Assembly (NCBI RefSeq): GCF_036227205.1
Contig: NZ_CP109442.1
Span: 8,246,001 to 8,310,000, forward strand
Length of the DNA: 64,000 bases
Reading direction: 5' to 3'
Origin: Amycolatopsis sp. NBC_01480
Lineage (GTDB): Bacteria > Actinomycetota > Actinomycetes > Mycobacteriales > Pseudonocardiaceae
The notes under the pieces were generated by a model, which searched no databases, had not been told where the DNA came from, and was given only the letters and a program-made list of their open reading frames with translations. This document shows, one piece after another, positions 17,253 to 25,001 of the stretch. Made by a program: the position numbers and the translations under genes. Each line of letters starts with the position of its first letter. The stretch's first letter is position 1.

Positions 17253-17970
17253 GCCGCTCGTGGAACGCCTGCCGCGTGCGCTCCGTGTGCTGGGCCATGA
17301 TCTTCTCCGCGCCGGCGGGGTCCTTGGCGGCGATCGCCTCGATCAGCTTGGCGTGCTCGTGCCAGGAGTCGTGGGCCCGCGGCCGGGCGATGGGCGTGTA
17401 GTACCAGCGGACCCGGCGGTCGACGAGCGCGATCAGCTCGGCGAGCACCGCGTTTCCGGTCAGCTCGGTGATGTAGGAGTGCAGATAGGCGTTCGCCGTG
17501 ACGAGGCCTTCGCCGTCGTCCGCCTCAAGTGCCGCCACCCCGGCGTTCTGCAGTTCCCACAGCCGCGCCACGTGTTCCTCGGTGGCGGTCGACGCGGCGA
17601 GCCGGGCGGAATGGGTTTCCAGCACGGCGCGGACGCCGAGCAGCTGGTCGGCCTCCTCGTCGGTGGGCATGTGCACGAAGGCGCCCTGCGCGGGCCTCAG
17701 GTCCACCCAGCCTTCGCTCTGAAGTCGTTGCAGCGCCTCACGAACGGGCTGCCGGCTGACCCCGAGGTACTCGGCGAGGTCGGCTTCCACGAGGTGCTGC
17801 CCGGGCTCCAGGGTCCGGTTGATGATCAGCTCTGCCAGCGCGTCGTACACGACCTGGCGCAGCGGCGCGGGCCGCTCGACGCGCTTGGGGGAGTTGCCGG
17901 ACAGCGAGCCTTTCGCCGTGCGCCGACCGGTGGGCCCGCGCTCGGGCAGGGGGGAAACGGTCTGCGACAC
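17233..17970 (-). CDS. GntR/FCD family regulator of the C2 island
   Basis: A 245-residue FadR-subfamily regulator. The winged helix-turn-helix is at about 35-105 (PLRQVVYDALAELIINRTLE, ADLAEYLGVSRQPVREALQR). The FCD effector domain runs from about 115 to 235, with the metal-binding histidine pattern spread over ANAYLHSYITELTGN, SWHEHAKLIEAI and AQHTERTR. GTG at 17970 is chosen because GAGGTG precedes it and because the upstream extension would run through the likely operator at 18034-18041. Placed between the oxalate-type and glyoxylate-type operons, it is the best candidate to control both. FCD proteins usually respond to carboxylic acids. Confidence 0.85.
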   Translation of the reverse strand: MSQTVSPLPERGPTGRRTAKGSLSGNSPKRVERPAPLRQVVYDALAELIINRTLEPGQHLVEADLAEYLGVSRQPVREALQRLQSEGWVDLRPAQGAFVHMPTDEEADQLLGVRAVLETHSARLAASTATEEHVARLWELQNAGVAALEADDGEGLVTANAYLHSYITELTGNAVLAELIALVDRRVRWYYTPIARPRAHDSWHEHAKLIEAIAAKDPAGAEKIMAQHTERTRQAFHERPEATQE

Positions 17971-18033
17971 GGGGCACCTCGGGGGGTTGGGCAGAAACGG
18001 TTCGGGGAAGCTGCGTTCAGAATACAGCTTTTG

Positions 18034-18041
18034 GTATGCAA
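18034..18041. promoter_or_regulatory. GntR half-site upstream of the GntR gene
   Basis: GTATGCAA, within TTGGTATGCAAAATCCCAA, lies about 65 bases upstream of the chosen GntR start. It repeats the half-site of the 10293-10305 palindrome and suggests autoregulation. Confidence 0.45.
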
Positions 18042-18203
18042 AATCCCAACCCTTCACTCTGTGGCCTGGATCTCACCCGAAGTGGATCAACAGGGCTTGC
18101 CGGAAATGACGCTGTGTGCCTGTTTGATCCGAATCCGTTGGGCTGCCCGGGTGTCATCGGCGAACGTCATGACCAGCCTCTGGCCTCGGGGAAGCTTCTC
18201 GGG

Positions 18204-18218
18204 ATACTGTATACAATC
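18204..18218. promoter_or_regulatory. GntR-like operator before the PanE-like gene
   Basis: ATAC-T-GTAT (18204-18212) is a perfect odd dyad, extending to GTATACAATC. It lies 30 bases upstream of the PanE-like start and shares the GTATRCAATC core with the site at 10300-10310. Confidence 0.5.
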
Positions 18219-18247
18219 ACGGCGTTCGACCGAGCGGGAGGCACATC

Positions 18248-19234
18248 ATGCGGGTGGCTGTTCTGGGTGCCGGTGCGATCGGCGCATACGTGGGCGCGGC
18301 GCTGCACCGCGGTGGCGCGGACGTCCATCTCGTCGCCAGGGGTCCGCACCTCGCGGCGATGCGGGAGCACGGGGTGCGGGTGCTGAGCCCGCGCGGCGAC
18401 TTCACCGCGCACCCCCACGTGACCGACGACCCGGGTGAGGTCGGCCCGGTCGACTACGTTTTCCTTGGCCTGAAAGCACATTCCTACCCGGGTTGCGGGC
18501 CGCTCGTGGAGCCGCTGCTCGGTCCGGAGACCGCGCTGGTGGCCGCGCAGAACGGCATCCCGTGGTGGTATTTCCACGGCCTGGACGGGCATCCGCTCGC
18601 CGGGCGGCGCGTCGAGACCGTCGACCCCGGCGGGGCGACGAGCGCGGTGCTCGCGGTGGAGCGCGCCATCGGCTGTGTCGTCTACTGCTCGACGGTGATC
18701 GAGGAGCCGGGGGTGATCCGGCATCTGGAGGGCACCCGGTTTTCCCTCGGTGAGCCCGCCGGCGGCCGATCCGCGCGCTGCCTCGCGCTGTCCGAGGCGA
18801 TGGTCGCGGGCGGGCTGAAGGCGCCGGTGGAGCCGAACCTGCGCGACGACATCTGGGTCAAGCTGATGGGCAACGTCGCGTTCAACCCGCTCAGCGCGCT
18901 GACCCGGGCGACCATGGCGCAGATGTGCGAGCACGACGACACCCGCGCACTGGTGGCCACCATGATGACCGAGACGCTCGAGATCGCGCGGGCGGCGGGC
19001 GCGGATCCGCAGGTCTCCGTGGCGAAGCGGATCGACGGCGCGTGGCGGGTCGGCCACCACAAAACGTCGATGCTGCAGGACCTGGAGGCGGGCAAGCCGC
19101 TGGAGATCGACGCGATCATCGGCGCGGTCGTCGAGCTGGCCGCACTCACCGACGTGCCCGCACCCGCGCTGCGCCATGTGCACGCGGCGATCGGGCTGCT
19201 GAACCACACCGCCACCGCCGTCCCGGTCGGCTGA
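18248..19234 (+). CDS. PanE-family NADPH reductase, candidate oxalyl-CoA reductase
   Basis: A 328-residue 2-dehydropantoate 2-reductase family protein: NADP motif MRVAVLGAGAIGAYVGAAL, FLGLKAHS, AAQNGIPWWYF, and the family motif DDIWVKLMGNVAFNPLSALT containing the catalytic lysine K205 and N209. A C-terminal helical domain ends at HVHAAIGLLN. GGGAGG precedes the ATG. It is the first gene of the cluster that ends in glyoxylate carboligase and no pantothenate gene is nearby. A PanE homologue (PanE2) of Methylobacterium extorquens reduces oxalyl-CoA to glyoxylate. By family and context this protein may do the same, linking oxalate to the gcl route. Ketopantoate reductase remains possible. Confidence 0.8.
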   Translation: MRVAVLGAGAIGAYVGAALHRGGADVHLVARGPHLAAMREHGVRVLSPRGDFTAHPHVTDDPGEVGPVDYVFLGLKAHSYPGCGPLVEPLLGPETALVAAQNGIPWWYFHGLDGHPLAGRRVETVDPGGATSAVLAVERAIGCVVYCSTVIEEPGVIRHLEGTRFSLGEPAGGRSARCLALSEAMVAGGLKAPVEPNLRDDIWVKLMGNVAFNPLSALTRATMAQMCEHDDTRALVATMMTETLEIARAAGADPQVSVAKRIDGAWRVGHHKTSMLQDLEAGKPLEIDAIIGAVVELAALTDVPAPALRHVHAAIGLLNHTATAVPVG

Positions 19235-19242
19235 GCCGGACC

Positions 19243-19533
19243 GTGGCGCCGGTCCGGCTGACCTCGCCGCTGGTGCGGGACTCCGGTGTGCTGCGTCCGG
19301 CCACTTGGGACGAGGCGCTCGACCGGGTCGCCGCGGCGTTGCGGCTCACCCGGAAGCCCAAGGGGCTGGCTGTCGAATTCCTTGTGGTGCAGGACTTCCT
19401 GACGTCGTCGGCTCAGCTGGCCGACATCGTGCTGCCTGCCTCCGCTTGGCGTGGGCTGCTGCCGGAACTGGCGCGCCGGGCCGGGCCCGGCTGGTCTCCG
19501 TCCACTGTGGATACCGCGCTGTCTCACCCCTGA
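19243..19533 (+). pseudogene. Remnant of a molybdopterin formate dehydrogenase alpha subunit
   Basis: The frame beginning VAPVRLTSPLVRDSG and continuing VLRPATWDEALDRVAAAL is the conserved segment after the iron-sulphur domain of FdhA-type molybdopterin oxidoreductases. It then jumps to VVQDFLTSSAQLADIVLPAS, which belongs several hundred residues further on in such proteins, before ending in unrelated sequence. An internal deletion has removed the catalytic body. With the shortened MoeA-like gene at 7368-7592 it suggests that a molybdenum formate dehydrogenase locus once existed here. Confidence 0.65.
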
Positions 19534-19552
19534 CCGAACCGGAGGGTCGACG

Positions 19553-20674
19553 ATGCCTGCTCCCGAAGAGATCGCACGCGTGGTGGCGGGGGTTGTCGCC
19601 CCGGCCGCGGCTGGCGGTGACCGGCTGGCCCGCTTCCCTCGCGCAGCCGTCAACACGTTGGGGCGTAAGGGAGTTCTGGGGATGACGGCGTCGCGTCGGC
19701 TGGGCGGCGGCGGGCGCGGACTGGCCGAGGCGGCCCGGGTCGTGGAGCAGGTCGCGCGGGTCTGCGGCGGCACGGCCACCGTGCTGCGGGCGCACTTCGC
19801 GGCCGTCGCGGTGCTGGAGGCGCACGGGGACACGGCCGTTCGCGCGGAGGTCGCTGCCGGACGGCACTTGAGCACGCTCGCGCTGTTCGACGCCAGGCCT
19901 GGCCGCCGGTTGCTCGCGCCGGAGGGCTCGTCGCACCGTCACGGCGGGGTGGTCGACCTGCACGGGCGCAAGGCCTGGGTGGTCTCGGCGGGGGAGGCGG
20001 ACAGCTACGTGTGGGCGGGCCGACCGGCGACCGGCCGTGGTCCCGCGACGCTGTGGTTCGTGCCCGGCCACGCGCCGGGTCTGCTGGTTCCGGACCACGA
20101 CGGCGGCATCGGGCTGCGCGCCAGCGCGGCGACCACGGTGCTCGCCGATCCCGTCCGGGTGCCGGAAACCAACACGCTCGGCGCCGACGGCGACGGCGCC
20201 GAAGTGGTGCTCGACCTGGCGTTGCCGTGGTTCCTCGGGCTCGGCGCGGCGGTCGCGCTCGGCCTGGCCGAGGGCGCGATCGCCGAGACCGCGGCGCAAC
20301 TCGCGGCCGGCCGGTGCGGCTCCGGCGACCCGCGCGCGGACCTGGCCCGGATGCGCCTTCGCGCGGACGCCGTGCGCGTGCTGCAGGACGACGCGTTCGC
20401 CACGTTCAGCTGGGATCCCGCGCACGCGTTGCCGAAGCTTTTCCACCTGTGCCTCGCTTCCGCCGAAGCCGTGACCGCGGTGACCGAGCAGGCGATGAAG
20501 CTCTGCGAGGGCGCGGCGTTCAGCGGCGACGGCGGCATCGAGCGCCGCTTCCGGGACGCGCGGGCGAACTGCGCGCTGGAGCCGGCCGTGGACACCGTCG
20601 TCGGCCTGGCGGCGCGGATGACCGCGGACTTCGCCGCCCCGGCGGGGATCGGGGAACTCGACCCGGCCCGTTGA
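19553..20674 (+). CDS. Acyl-CoA dehydrogenase-like flavoprotein, substrate unknown
   Basis: A 373-residue protein with the acyl-CoA dehydrogenase layout: N-terminal helices (residues 1-95, GGGGRGLAEAARVVEQVARV), a middle beta domain (about 100-220) and a C-terminal four-helix region (about 225-360) containing FSGDGGIERRFRDARA. The usual glycine-rich and threonine FAD signatures of the middle domain are weak, and the catalytic glutamate region is not recognisable. It may be a divergent family member or non-catalytic. GGAGGG precedes the ATG. It sits between the PanE-like and hyi genes on the same strand. Its role in glyoxylate or oxalate metabolism is unknown. Confidence 0.65.
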   Translation: MPAPEEIARVVAGVVAPAAAGGDRLARFPRAAVNTLGRKGVLGMTASRRLGGGGRGLAEAARVVEQVARVCGGTATVLRAHFAAVAVLEAHGDTAVRAEVAAGRHLSTLALFDARPGRRLLAPEGSSHRHGGVVDLHGRKAWVVSAGEADSYVWAGRPATGRGPATLWFVPGHAPGLLVPDHDGGIGLRASAATTVLADPVRVPETNTLGADGDGAEVVLDLALPWFLGLGAAVALGLAEGAIAETAAQLAAGRCGSGDPRADLARMRLRADAVRVLQDDAFATFSWDPAHALPKLFHLCLASAEAVTAVTEQAMKLCEGAAFSGDGGIERRFRDARANCALEPAVDTVVGLAARMTADFAAPAGIGELDPAR

Positions 20675-20708
20675 CCGCACCGGCCGGCGCCAGCTATTCT
20701 CGATATAC

Positions 20709-20722
20709 GGAAGGAACCTTCC
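20709..20722. promoter_or_regulatory. Inverted repeat in the hyi promoter
   Basis: GGAAGG-AA-CCTTCC lies 66 bases upstream of hyi, flanked on both sides by CGATA. It differs from the GTATRCAA sites of the rest of the island. Sites of this GGAA-TTCC kind are used by IclR-type glyoxylate regulators, but none is encoded in the window. Confidence 0.45.
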
Positions 20723-20787
20723 ACGATACGAAATCAACGGCTGCCGGGTTTGTAGGCCCCGGCGGTCGAAGGCTGTGAGGTATATCG

Positions 20788-21612
20788 ATGACTGGTCCTG
20801 CCGGTGGGCGGCATTCGCTGCCCTACACCGCCAACCTGTCGATCCTGTTCACCGAGCTCCCGCTGCTCGAGCGTGCACCGGCCGCTCGGGCAGCGGGCTT
20901 CACCGCGGTGGAGTTCTGGTGGCCGTTCGACGCCGCCGACCCGCGGCCGGTGGAGGTGGAGCGGTTCGTCCGCTCGATCGAGCAGGCCGGCGTCCAGCTG
21001 ACCGGGCTGAACTTCTTCGCCGGCGACATGGCCGCCGGTGAGCGCGGGCTGGTGTCGTGGGTCGGGCGCGAGGCGGAGTTCGCCGTCAGCCTGACCATCG
21101 CGCTCGGCATCGCCGAACGGCTCGGCTGCCGCAGCTTCAACGCGCTGTACGGCAACCGGATCGAGGGCGTGGAACCGTCCGAACAGGACGAGCTGGCGCT
21201 GGTCCAGCTGGGCACCGCGGCCGAGGCCGCGGCCGGGATCGGCGCGCAGCTGGTGCTGGAGCCGCTGTCCGGGATGCCGAGCCACCCGCTGAAGACGGCC
21301 GCGGACGCCGTGGCGGTGCTGGACAAACTGGGCCGGGACAACGTCCGGCTGCTGGTGGACCTCTACCACCTGGCGGTCAACGGCGACGACCTCGACGCCG
21401 TGATCGCCGAGCACACCCCGCGCACCGGGCACGTGCAGATCGCGGACGCGCCGGGCCGGCACCAGCCGGGCACGGGGGAGCTGGACCTCGAGGGCTACTT
21501 GGAAAAGCTCCAGGCGGCGGGCTACGACGGGCACGTGGGGATCGAGTACAAACCGGACGGCCCCACCGTCGAGTCGCTGGCCTGGCTGCCGGTCGAACGA
21601 AGGGGAAACTGA
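20788..21612 (+). CDS. hyi: Hydroxypyruvate isomerase
   Basis: Interconverts hydroxypyruvate and tartronate semialdehyde. The 274-residue TIM-barrel protein of the AP-endonuclease-2/xylose isomerase-like family shows YTANLSILFTELPLLER, AVEFWWPF, the metal-binding glutamate in LVLEPLSG, LLVDLYHLAVNGDD, TGHVQIADAPGRHQPGTGEL and GIEYKP. Those segments are typical of Hyi. TGA overlaps the next ATG by one base (21612). With glxR and gcl it forms the standard glyoxylate assimilation operon. Confidence 0.9.
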   Translation: MTGPAGGRHSLPYTANLSILFTELPLLERAPAARAAGFTAVEFWWPFDAADPRPVEVERFVRSIEQAGVQLTGLNFFAGDMAAGERGLVSWVGREAEFAVSLTIALGIAERLGCRSFNALYGNRIEGVEPSEQDELALVQLGTAAEAAAGIGAQLVLEPLSGMPSHPLKTAADAVAVLDKLGRDNVRLLVDLYHLAVNGDDLDAVIAEHTPRTGHVQIADAPGRHQPGTGELDLEGYLEKLQAAGYDGHVGIEYKPDGPTVESLAWLPVERRGN

Positions 21613-22502
21613 TGGGCAAGCTCGGATTCATCGGCCTGGGCGTGATGGGCACGCCGATGGCCGCGCACCTGGCCGCGGCCGGGCACGACGTGAGCGGCTT
21701 CGACCTCAACGCCGACGCGCGGGCCAAGCTGGAGGCCGCGGGCGGGCGCGCCGCCGCCGACGTGGCGGACGCGGTGGCCGGGGCCGAAGTGGTGATCACC
21801 ATGCTGCCGGACCACCCGCAGGTCGAGCAGGTCGTGCTCGCGCCGGGCGGGGTGCTGGACGCGGTCGCGCCGGGCACGCTGCTGGCCGACATGAGCACCA
21901 TCCGCCCGGAGACCTCGATCGCGGTCGCCGAAGCCGGTGCGGCGAAAGGGATCCGGGTGCTGGACGCGCCCGTCTCCGGCGGGCAGGCCGGGGCCGAGCA
22001 GGCCGCGCTGTCCATCATGGTCGGTGGCGAGGAGGCCGATTTCGCCGTCGCCCGGCCGTTGTTCGAGGTGCTCGGCAAAACCATTGTGCACGTCGGCCCG
22101 CACGGCGCGGGCCAGGTGGTGAAGGCGGCGAACCAGCTGGTCGTCGGCGGGATCTACGGGCTGGTGGCCGAGGCGATCGTGCTGCTGGAGGCGTCCGGGG
22201 TGGATGCGGGCACCGGGCTCGACGTGCTCGCCGGCGGACTGGCCGGCAGCCGGATCCTGGAGCTGAAGCGCAAGTCCATGGTGGCGCGCGAATTCAAGCC
22301 CGGCTTCCGGATCGACCTGCACCACAAGGACATGGGCATCGCGCTCGCCGCCGCGCGGCAGGCCGACGTCGCGCTGCCGCTCACCGGGCTGGTCGCCCAG
22401 CTCGTCGCCGCCGGGCGGTCCATGGGCTTCGGCTCGCTGGACCACTCGGCGCTGCTGAAAGTCGTCGAAGAGCTGTCCGGCCGCTCGTCACAGGAGGTTT
22501 GA
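21612..22502 (+). CDS. glxR: Tartronate semialdehyde reductase (2-hydroxy-3-oxopropionate reductase)
   Basis: Reduces tartronate semialdehyde to D-glycerate with NAD(P)H. The 296-residue beta-hydroxyacid dehydrogenase shows the nucleotide motif GKLGFIGLGVMGTPMAAHLA, the substrate motif LDAPVSGGQAGAE, the catalytic lysine in GAGQVVKAANQLVVGG and the HHKDMGIAL helix. It overlaps hyi by one base and is followed closely by gcl, indicating translational coupling. Its position between hyi and gcl favours this role over other members of the family. Confidence 0.9.
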   Translation: MGKLGFIGLGVMGTPMAAHLAAAGHDVSGFDLNADARAKLEAAGGRAAADVADAVAGAEVVITMLPDHPQVEQVVLAPGGVLDAVAPGTLLADMSTIRPETSIAVAEAGAAKGIRVLDAPVSGGQAGAEQAALSIMVGGEEADFAVARPLFEVLGKTIVHVGPHGAGQVVKAANQLVVGGIYGLVAEAIVLLEASGVDAGTGLDVLAGGLAGSRILELKRKSMVAREFKPGFRIDLHHKDMGIALAAARQADVALPLTGLVAQLVAAGRSMGFGSLDHSALLKVVEELSGRSSQEV

Positions 22503-22504
22503 TC

Positions 22505-24193
22505 ATGGCCAGAATCCCCGCGATGGAAGCGGTTGTCGACGTGCTCATCGACGAGGGGGTGGACGTCGCCTTCGGCTGCCCGGGCGCGGCGATCCTCCCG
22601 CTGTACCAGGCGATGCAGGGCCGGGGCATCGAGCACCTCGTGGTCCGCCACGAGGAGGGCGCCACGCACATGGCCGACGGCTGGTCGCGCACCACCGGCA
22701 AGGTCGGCGTCGCGATCGGCACCTCCGGACCGGCCGGCACGAACATGATCACCGGCCTCTACACCGCGCACGCCGACTCGATCCCGATCCTGTGCATCAC
22801 CGGGCAAGCGGCGTCGTCGAAGCTGCACCAGGAGGCGTTCCAGGCGGTCGACATCGTCGAGATCGCCAAGCCGGTCACGAAGTGGGCGGTGCAGGTGAAG
22901 GAGGCGGCGCAGCTGCCGTGGATCTTCCGGGAGGCGTTCCGCGTCGCGCGGTCCGGCCGGCCGGGCCCGGTGCTGATCGACCTGCCCATCGACGTCCAGA
23001 AGCAGCTGATCGAGTGGGACTCCGGGATCGACTCGGCGCTGCCGATCACCCCGGTGCTGCCCTCGCCGGCGCGCGTCGAGCGGGCGCTGGAAATGCTGCT
23101 CGCCGCCGAGCGGCCGCTGATCCTCGCCGGCGGCGGCGTGGTGCTGGGAGAGGCGAGCCCGCAGCTGCGCGCGGTGGCCGAGCGGCTCGGCGTCCCGGTC
23201 GGCGTCACGCTGATGGGCAAGGGCAGCTTCCCCGAAGACCACGAGCTGTTCGCCGGCATGGCGGGCATCCAGACGTCGCAGCGCTGGGCCAATGCCGCGT
23301 TCCTGGAGTCCGACCTGGTGCTCGCGTTGGGTGCCCGCTTCGGCGACCGGCACACCGGCGAGCTGTCGGTGTACCGCGGCGAGCGGAAGTTCATCCACGT
23401 CGACATCGAGCCGACGCAGCTGGGCAAGGTGTTCGGCCCGGACCTCGGCGTGGTTTCCGACACCGGCGCGTTCCTCGACGCCCTGCTGTCCGCTTTGGAC
23501 GGCCGTGCGCTTGCTCGTGACCGCGCCTGGGTTTCGCGCATCGGCGAGCTGAAGGCGGAGCTGCCGCGCCGGGAGGACTTCGACAGCACGCCGATCAAGG
23601 CGCCGCGGGTGTTCAAGGAGATCAACGAGTACTACGGCCCGGACACCTACTTCGTCACCGCGATCGGGCTGTACCAGATCTGGTCCGGCCAGTTCCAGCG
23701 CGCGCACCTGCCGCGGCACTACCAGGTCTGCGGCCAGGCCGGCCCGCTCGGCTGGGAGATCCCGGCCGCGATCGGGGTCAAGAAGGCCCGCCCGGACGCC
23801 GAGGTGGTCGGTGTCGTCGGCGACTACTCGTTCCAGTTCCTGGTGGAGGAGCTGGCCGTGGCCGCGCAGTACGACGTCGGCTTCGTGCTGATCATGCTCA
23901 ACAACGAGTACCTGGGCCTGATCCGCCAGGCCGAGACCGGCTACGACATGAACTTCCAGGTCGACATCCACTACGACGAGTCCGGCACCGACAACGTCAA
24001 GATCATGGAGGCGTACGGCTGCTCCGGCACCCGCGTGGTGGACCCGGACGGGATCCGGTCGTCGCTGGAGTGGGCCCGCAAGGAGGTCGACCGGACGCAC
24101 CGGCCGGTGCTCGTCGAGATCATGATCGGCCGCGAGGACAACGCGGCGATGGGGGCGGCGCTGGACGCGGTGAAGGAGTTCGAGAGCGCCTGA
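22505..24193 (+). CDS. gcl: Glyoxylate carboligase (tartronate semialdehyde synthase)
   Basis: Joins two glyoxylates to tartronate semialdehyde and CO2 using ThDP, and usually also binds FAD. The 562-residue protein shows IPAMEAVVDVLIDEGVDVAF, HMADGWSRTTGKVGVAIGTS, QEAFQAVDIVEIAKPVTKWA, RSGRPGPVLIDLPIDVQK and the ThDP site GDYSFQFLVEELAVAAQYDV to LNNEYLGLIRQ. ATG at 22505 has AGGAGG 7 bases upstream, just inside the end of glxR. Unlike E. coli Gcl, which has Val51 where other ThDP enzymes have Glu, this protein has Glu50 at the matching place (VVRHEEGA). That raises the possibility of altered kinetics or specificity. Confidence 0.9.
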   Translation: MARIPAMEAVVDVLIDEGVDVAFGCPGAAILPLYQAMQGRGIEHLVVRHEEGATHMADGWSRTTGKVGVAIGTSGPAGTNMITGLYTAHADSIPILCITGQAASSKLHQEAFQAVDIVEIAKPVTKWAVQVKEAAQLPWIFREAFRVARSGRPGPVLIDLPIDVQKQLIEWDSGIDSALPITPVLPSPARVERALEMLLAAERPLILAGGGVVLGEASPQLRAVAERLGVPVGVTLMGKGSFPEDHELFAGMAGIQTSQRWANAAFLESDLVLALGARFGDRHTGELSVYRGERKFIHVDIEPTQLGKVFGPDLGVVSDTGAFLDALLSALDGRALARDRAWVSRIGELKAELPRREDFDSTPIKAPRVFKEINEYYGPDTYFVTAIGLYQIWSGQFQRAHLPRHYQVCGQAGPLGWEIPAAIGVKKARPDAEVVGVVGDYSFQFLVEELAVAAQYDVGFVLIMLNNEYLGLIRQAETGYDMNFQVDIHYDESGTDNVKIMEAYGCSGTRVVDPDGIRSSLEWARKEVDRTHRPVLVEIMIGREDNAAMGAALDAVKEFESA

Positions 24194-24202
24194 GCGGCTT
24201 TG

Positions 24203-24233
24203 GGGCGTGGCGCGGCTTGGCTGCGCCACGCCC
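24203..24233. terminator. Terminator between gcl and the PAP2-like gene
   Basis: Perfect 11-base arms GGGCGTGGCGC (24203-24213) and GCGCCACGCCC (24223-24233) flank a 9-base loop between two convergent genes. It closes the C2 island on the right. Confidence 0.7.
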
Positions 24234-24239
24234 GGCCGG

Positions 24240-24914
24240 TCACGAGATGGCCGCCAGCAGTCCGAAGTAGACGGCGCCGCCGACCACCGCGCCGAGCAGC
24301 GCCCCGCTCACGACCTGCGCGGCGGTGTGCGCGGCCAGCTCGACGCGCGACCAGCACACCCAGGCCAGGAACGGGACCAGCAGGAGCAGCCACGGCCCGC
24401 AGACCCAGACCAGCATGACCGTCGCGCCGGCCGCGACCACGGCGTGGATCGAGATCTTGAACTTCAGCGCCGAGGTGATGGCCAGCGCCACGACCAGGCA
24501 GGCCAGCTCGGCGGCGGTCAGCGCCACCATCTCGTGCGGCGCGCCGCCGGCGATCAGGATGACGAAACCGGCGGCCAGCGAGGCGAAGCAGAACGCCAGC
24601 GGCACCAGCCGCCCGGCCCGGTTCGCGACGTGGTGGCCGTCCCACTTCCCGCGCCGCGCCCCGCGCACGATCACGGCCATCGGGATCAGCGACCCGGTCA
24701 CGCCCACCACGAGCCCCCACAGCAACGCCGCCCCGGCCCGGTGCCCGGTCACCTGCCACGCGACCACCAGCGGCAGCCCGAGCGCCCACACCCACGGCGC
24801 GAGCACCTCGGTCGCGACCCGGGCGAACAGCTGCCGGCCTCCGCGGTTTTCGGAGCTGCCGTGGTTGTCGGGCCCTCCGTCGTTGTCTGGCACAGAAGGC
24901 GCGGGGGAGGACAT
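24240..24914 (-). CDS. PAP2-like integral membrane protein
   Basis: A 224-residue protein with a charged N-terminal tail (about 30 residues) and about six transmembrane helices. The C-terminal part (KFKISIHAVVAAG, then CWSRVELAAHTAAQVVSGAL) resembles the second half of PAP2-superfamily lipid phosphatases: histidine after a basic/serine loop, then Ser-Arg before His-Thr. The first motif (KxxxxxxRP) is not clear. It may act on a prenyl or lipid phosphate, or be a degenerate member. ATG at 24914 is chosen with GAGGAG 10 bases upstream; an in-frame GTG lies at 24941. Confidence 0.6.
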   Translation of the reverse strand: MSSPAPSVPDNDGGPDNHGSSENRGGRQLFARVATEVLAPWVWALGLPLVVAWQVTGHRAGAALLWGLVVGVTGSLIPMAVIVRGARRGKWDGHHVANRAGRLVPLAFCFASLAAGFVILIAGGAPHEMVALTAAELACLVVALAITSALKFKISIHAVVAAGATVMLVWVCGPWLLLLVPFLAWVCWSRVELAAHTAAQVVSGALLGAVVGGAVYFGLLAAIS

Positions 24915-25001
24915 CGGGTCTGGTCTCCTCGGCTCGGTCACCCGTCGGCAGGGGGCTGCGGTGACCGGGGTGCTGCGGGTCTTGCTCGGGCGCAGCGGAT
25001 G

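Noticed and set aside
22154..24229. 691-codon minus-strand frame opposite gcl
   Set aside because: No family features and fully antisense to a strong enzyme gene.
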